A stretch of 55,532 nucleotides of DNA from Candidatus Latescibacterota bacterium (GTDB lineage Bacteria; Krumholzibacteriota; Krumholzibacteriia; Krumholzibacteriales; Krumholzibacteriaceae). How positions within the stretch are numbered: position 1 is the first letter of the stretch; every line of letters begins with the position of its first letter. This document shows, piece by piece, positions 52,090 to 55,532 of this stretch. The notes under the pieces are model-generated. The model was not told the DNA's origin. It saw only the letters and a list, made by a program, of their open reading frames with translations, and made no database searches. A program made the position numbers and the translations under genes. The stretch spans positions 1 to 55,532 of the forward strand of contig JAHOYU010000031.1 of assembly GCA_019038625.1 (NCBI GenBank). The letters run 5' to 3'.

Positions 52090-54810
52090 TCACCTGACCG
52101 TTATTACCGAGTTCATGCCTCCGAACCCGTCCGGCTCAACGGTGTCGTTCGACGGATCTGTGATCTTGACTTTTCGATCGATCAGGAACTTGTAATGATA
52201 TGTTCCTTTCACAAGCAGGAGAGTAACGGACCATCTGCCGTCGGATCCTTTGATCATGGGGGTGGCCTGGGGAGCCCAGTTATTGAATTCTCCTATTACC
52301 GTAACATCCGCGGCATCGGGGATACTGACGATGAAGCTTGTCTCTCTCGGATGGTCATCATCGCTGACCTTGCCCGAAATGTCGGTGTTGTTTTCAATGG
52401 AAGCGAATTGTTCTCCTATCAGACCCGAAAGATCGTTTTTCAGTCCTGGAACGGGAAGCCCGGATTCGTCCATCATGGAAAACGATATCGGTGTAGCCGT
52501 GAGGGGCCAGCAGGTGGCCAGAAGAATGGAATTCTTGCCTTTTCTGAGTATAACGGTGCCGTCCCACGAATCACGCCCACTCTCTGATTCCAGAACAGGA
52601 GATGAGTTGATCCAGAGAGATACGATATTTCGAGTGTCGACTTTCCACCTTATTTTAGACTGTTTTGCCACGGAAATCACCGTATACAAAAGCATTCCTC
52701 TGTCTGCCCCTGCTCCGTACAGATGGTCTGGCATGACACTGCCCTCGTGGTCCATGGCGCCATTGGCGACAGAAGACCATCTCAGTTGCTTACCTTCAGG
52801 AGTAAGGTAGCTTGTCGCCAGGTTGTCCTGAAGCTGGACTCCGTCTTCGAGAGCCCAGGTCCTGTTTTTAATCGGGCCCAGATGAAGCCATTCTATCGGG
52901 ACGATCAATTCATTCTCAAAGAATGCTATCCTGTTTCCACCCAGGGAGACGGAGAGGGAGATTGGATAGGTGCCAGGAGAGATCCCTCCGAGCCTCGCAA
53001 AGTGAATCGGCAACTCGGTGATCTCGGCTCCACCTTTTACCAGGAATCTGGCAGGAAGCTCTGGGGAACATTGTATCCCATCAAGGAAGACGCCATCCAC
53101 TTCGCCCTGTGTACTACCGACACTTCTGTATCTGATGGCGATACTGGCCGCAAGGACTTCGCTGCCTGTGAATTTCCGGCCCTCAGGCATATCGAGAGTC
53201 ACATCGTATCCAGTAGTAAGTACCAGGCTTTCGTCAAAGTGTATCTCCACACGTTTTCCGTTTGACATGAAATCGATGAACGCTGGTAACTCGATCACTC
53301 CTGGAACCGATCCGGGTGGCAGATTGAAAGTCTTCTTCCATCTCCAGGGCGGTGCTCCGGCATCTATCTTGATGGGTGTACCGTCATCTGTCATCTTCCA
53401 CCTGTTACCAGACATCTGGAAAAGTGCCCGGTCGATTTCGAGATCATGCGAACCGTTTCTTATCGATATTTCAAGTTCTATGCTTTTTCCCAGCGGAACG
53501 GCCATATCAGGCATTGCCAGGTCAAACCTTGTCTCTGAATCTTTCATGAATATTTGTGACAGTGTCTGTTTTGCGCGGTTGAGTTCGTCCACGGCCTCGG
53601 CCGCGGCAAATGTCGAATGTTTTCTCGTCCTGGGGGAAAGCTTGTTCCACCTCACATCATCGATGATTTTCCAGATCTTTTCGTTCTTATCGAGACGGTT
53701 CGAAATGTCGCCGAATCTCAGGAGCAGACTGTTGACCAGTTTCATATTTGAGATATGTTCATCGATCGAAGCGCAGCTCTGCGAAAGGATCTCGTTGAGG
53801 TTCTCGACATCGGATACAAGTCCGGACTCAATTTTCTCAGCGAGAAGGTCCTCTCTGCGCATTATATCCATGAACAGAAGCAGGGATGAGATCTTTTCGG
53901 CCGGTGGAAAGAGTATGTCTCGAAGGCTTGTGGGGTCGTTCCAGATCGAGGACCATGTTGATGTACTTCCGGCAGGATGTGAACCTGAAGGTGGCCTGTG
54001 CACAGGTGATTCAGCCAGGCCTGCAAGTCTTGCGGCCGGGAATCCCTCGATTCCGGACAGCAGAGTGACCACCAGCGGCCTGATAGCTGGATTGTTCCAT
54101 ATGGAGCCGCCTTGTACCCCTGAGCGCATGTTCTCCATACTATGCATCAACCTGTTTGCGATCCTAGTCTTCTCGGCCCGGCTCAGAGAATGGTCTATGG
54201 ACAGAGGAAGGAGAAGATCCGGGGAATGCCTGATCATATAATTCCCCTCCCTGGAGACAGGGTAGAAACAGCCTCTCGTATGATCGAAGAAAGTCTTTAG
54301 AACAGCGGAAGAAAACTGATGTGACCATTTCCTCAGTTCGAGTGCGTCTTCCTGTAATCCGGCCCGTGCTGCGATCATGTGAAGCGCGTGAAGCTCGATG
54401 CATCCCAGTGCGTTCAGCGATGGTGAGATATAGACATTACTTTGTTTCTCCCCGTTTCCATCGTTCGGAATGAATCCTTCAGGGGTTATCGCCGTCGATG
54501 CGAAACGCCTCATCACAAGGTCGTTTATCCGTGGATAGAAATGTTCCAGATATGCCGGATCGTCTCCGAACAGGTAGAGGGTGGTCGTTGCGAGGACAGG
54601 GAATCGTACGACCGGATAGAGGATATGATTCTCCCGTATCACCTCTGGATCGGCTCCGCTTTGAAGAAAACTTGTAAGTTGTTGTTTAACATCATATAAC
54701 GAATTATTTGCATCCACCCGGCCAGGCGATGACATGGATAGCGATGCAAATACCACAAATAGCATAACTACCTTTAATGTAATGTTGTTATGGGATTGAA
54801 GTATTTTCAT
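52090..54810 (-). CDS. Large exported protein with helical N-terminal domain and C-terminal CBM48-like glycogen-binding module
   Basis: This is a 906-residue exported protein (signal peptide about 1-35). Residues of about 40-400 are helical with a pattern like the (alpha/alpha) barrel of family 63 or 15-type glucosidases (EGFIPNDGNGEKQSN, SPSLNALGCIELH, FFDHTRGCFYPV), but I cannot place catalytic acids. About 440-640 are beta-sandwich repeats. About 645-770 resemble a sugar-binding sandwich (WKVDTRNIVSLWINSSPV). The last 75 residues, with VTVIGEFNNWAPQATPM, GRWSVTLLLVKGTYHYKFLID and DPSNDTVEPDGFGG, are a typical CBM48/AMPK-beta glycogen-binding fold. Function is not established; a carbohydrate-related surface or periplasmic role is inferred. 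Confidence 0.78.
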   Translation of the reverse strand: MKILQSHNNITLKVVMLFVVFASLSMSSPGRVDANNSLYDVKQQLTSFLQSGADPEVIRENHILYPVVRFPVLATTTLYLFGDDPAYLEHFYPRINDLVMRRFASTAITPEGFIPNDGNGEKQSNVYISPSLNALGCIELHALHMIAARAGLQEDALELRKWSHQFSSAVLKTFFDHTRGCFYPVSREGNYMIRHSPDLLLPLSIDHSLSRAEKTRIANRLMHSMENMRSGVQGGSIWNNPAIRPLVVTLLSGIEGFPAARLAGLAESPVHRPPSGSHPAGSTSTWSSIWNDPTSLRDILFPPAEKISSLLLFMDIMRREDLLAEKIESGLVSDVENLNEILSQSCASIDEHISNMKLVNSLLLRFGDISNRLDKNEKIWKIIDDVRWNKLSPRTRKHSTFAAAEAVDELNRAKQTLSQIFMKDSETRFDLAMPDMAVPLGKSIELEISIRNGSHDLEIDRALFQMSGNRWKMTDDGTPIKIDAGAPPWRWKKTFNLPPGSVPGVIELPAFIDFMSNGKRVEIHFDESLVLTTGYDVTLDMPEGRKFTGSEVLAASIAIRYRSVGSTQGEVDGVFLDGIQCSPELPARFLVKGGAEITELPIHFARLGGISPGTYPISLSVSLGGNRIAFFENELIVPIEWLHLGPIKNRTWALEDGVQLQDNLATSYLTPEGKQLRWSSVANGAMDHEGSVMPDHLYGAGADRGMLLYTVISVAKQSKIRWKVDTRNIVSLWINSSPVLESESGRDSWDGTVILRKGKNSILLATCWPLTATPISFSMMDESGLPVPGLKNDLSGLIGEQFASIENNTDISGKVSDDDHPRETSFIVSIPDAADVTVIGEFNNWAPQATPMIKGSDGRWSVTLLLVKGTYHYKFLIDRKVKITDPSNDTVEPDGFGGMNSVITVR

Positions 54811-54868
54811 CTCCAGTTATCTCCATCCAGCTCATAACGGGCCATTGCTCGATCAGGGTAATAAACTA

Positions 54869-54897
54869 TTGACAGCAACGTGTATGCCATCTTTAAT
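54869..54897 (+). promoter_or_regulatory. Sigma-70-type promoter for the enoyl-CoA hydratase gene
   Basis: A perfect -35 TTGACA (54869-54874), a 17-bp spacer and TTTAAT (54892-54897) lie 26 bp upstream of the ATG at 54923. Confidence 0.8.
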
Positions 54898-54922
54898 TGC
54901 GCAGTTGAGAAAGGAGCGGATT

Positions 54923-55532
54923 ATGGCATATGAATGTATAAAACTGGAAAAGGATGGCCGCCTTGCGAGGGTCACGATCAATCGGCCGGATAAACTCAAT
55001 GCGTTAAATATCAAGACTGTTCTTGAGCTGACCGATGCTTTCACGGAATTGAAGGCAGACGAAACGACGGGAGTCGTGATACTGGGCAGTGAGGGAGGGA
55101 AGGCCTTTGCCGCTGGCGCTGATATCTCGGAGCTTCAGAAGCTGGATTTGTTGAGCGGCAAGGAATTTTCCGAGAGGGGCCACAGGTTGTGCAATCTCAT
55201 TGAGAATCTGGGCAAACCGGTGATCGCCGCTATTCCGGGTTTCGCCCTTGGTGGCGGCTGCGAGATAGCGATGGCCTGCACGCTCAGGGTCGCTTCCGAG
55301 AAGGCGAAGCTGGGTCAACCCGAGATCAATCTTGGCACTATCCCCGGCTATGGAGGTACCCAGAGGCTCTCCAGGATCATACCGCGCGGGGTAGCGATGG
55401 ACCTCGTGCTTACAGGCAGGATAATCGGAGCTGAAGAGGCGAAGCAATTGGGCCTGCTCAACAGGGTAGTCCCTCATGAGGAACTCGAAGCTGCCGTCGA
55501 CGAACTGGCAGAGCAGCTTCAGAGCAAGCCAC
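54923..55532 (+). CDS. Enoyl-CoA hydratase (crotonase), cut by the window edge
   Basis: This is a crotonase-family enzyme, most likely short-chain enoyl-CoA hydratase, which would link the thiolase and hydroxyacyl-CoA dehydrogenase of the 38-41 kb region through crotonyl-CoA. The N-terminal VTINRPDKLNALN, the oxyanion-hole segments KAFAAGADISEL and PVIAAIPGFALGGGCEIAMA, and the two catalytic Glu positions in the GGGCEIAMACTLRVAS and GQPEINLGTIPGYGGTQRL blocks are all present. AAGGAGCGG precedes the ATG. The open frame runs to the last base; about 55-60 C-terminal residues are missing. Confidence 0.94.
   Translation, partial: MAYECIKLEKDGRLARVTINRPDKLNALNIKTVLELTDAFTELKADETTGVVILGSEGGKAFAAGADISELQKLDLLSGKEFSERGHRLCNLIENLGKPVIAAIPGFALGGGCEIAMACTLRVASEKAKLGQPEINLGTIPGYGGTQRLSRIIPRGVAMDLVLTGRIIGAEEAKQLGLLNRVVPHEELEAAVDELAEQLQSKP

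Overview
The window looks like chromosomal DNA from a diderm (LPS-type) bacterium of the Fibrobacteres-Chlorobi-Bacteroidetes superphylum or a related uncultivated lineage (Zixibacteria, Latescibacterota, Krumholzibacteriota and Eisenbacteria all remain possible; I cannot choose between them by eye). Pointers are Omp85 and TamB proteins, several lipoproteins, a Por/T9SS-like C-terminal sorting domain on an M6 protease, a lamin-tail protein and PD40 beta-propellers. TTG and GTG starts are common. Coding density is very high. No gap exceeds 300 bp; the longest are 44690-44888, 30107-30301, 32309-32497 and 25545-25722. I saw no tRNA gene, insertion sequence, prophage or CRISPR array.

Region by region. 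(1) 1-4539: the 3' end of the RNase P RNA, then recJ, dtd, maf, a yjbQ-type gene and mtnA, closely packed. (2) 4591-12657: a strong promoter, then rplM-rpsI-rpsB-tsf, an intrinsic terminator, and pyrH-frr-uppS-cdsA-dxr-rseP, covering translation, isoprenoid and undecaprenyl carrier synthesis, phospholipid synthesis and site-2 proteolysis. (3) 12661-22295: a small lipoprotein on the opposite strand, then an envelope block with a three-POTRA Omp85 protein at the classical bamA position, a TamB-like protein of about 1300 residues, and a large protein joining a zinc metallopeptidase, a PD40 propeller and an Omp85-like barrel. (4) 22341-28955: pcrA, a PD40 lipoprotein on the minus strand, and gatCAB for tRNA-dependent amidation. 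(5) 28959-34968: an ECF sigma/anti-sigma pair facing a small membrane protein, with two matching ECF-type promoters between them, then a WD40 lipoprotein, a lamin-tail protein and an orphan histidine kinase.

(6) 35004-44689: a methylmalonyl-CoA locus. On the plus strand lie cobO, meaB, a mutase catalytic subunit, a B12-binding subunit, thiolase and 3-hydroxyacyl-CoA dehydrogenase, ending at an intrinsic terminator. On the minus strand lie an acyl-CoA carboxylase beta subunit, a second mutase catalytic subunit and methylmalonyl-CoA epimerase. Together these could carry propionyl-CoA to succinyl-CoA, supply adenosylcobalamin and handle C4 acyl-CoA intermediates. An enoyl-CoA hydratase begins at the right edge. 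(7) 44889-55532: a lipoprotein and a secreted M6 protease, a small outer-membrane barrel, a DtxR-FeoA fusion with feoB (iron uptake), and a large exported protein with a C-terminal glycogen-binding-like module.

The items most worth a second look are the peptidase-propeller-barrel fusion beside Omp85 and TamB, the mirrored ECF promoters, the two mutase paralogs that differ at a substrate-contact residue, the DtxR-FeoA fusion, the CBM48-tailed exported protein, and the paired hairpins around the lamin-tail gene.
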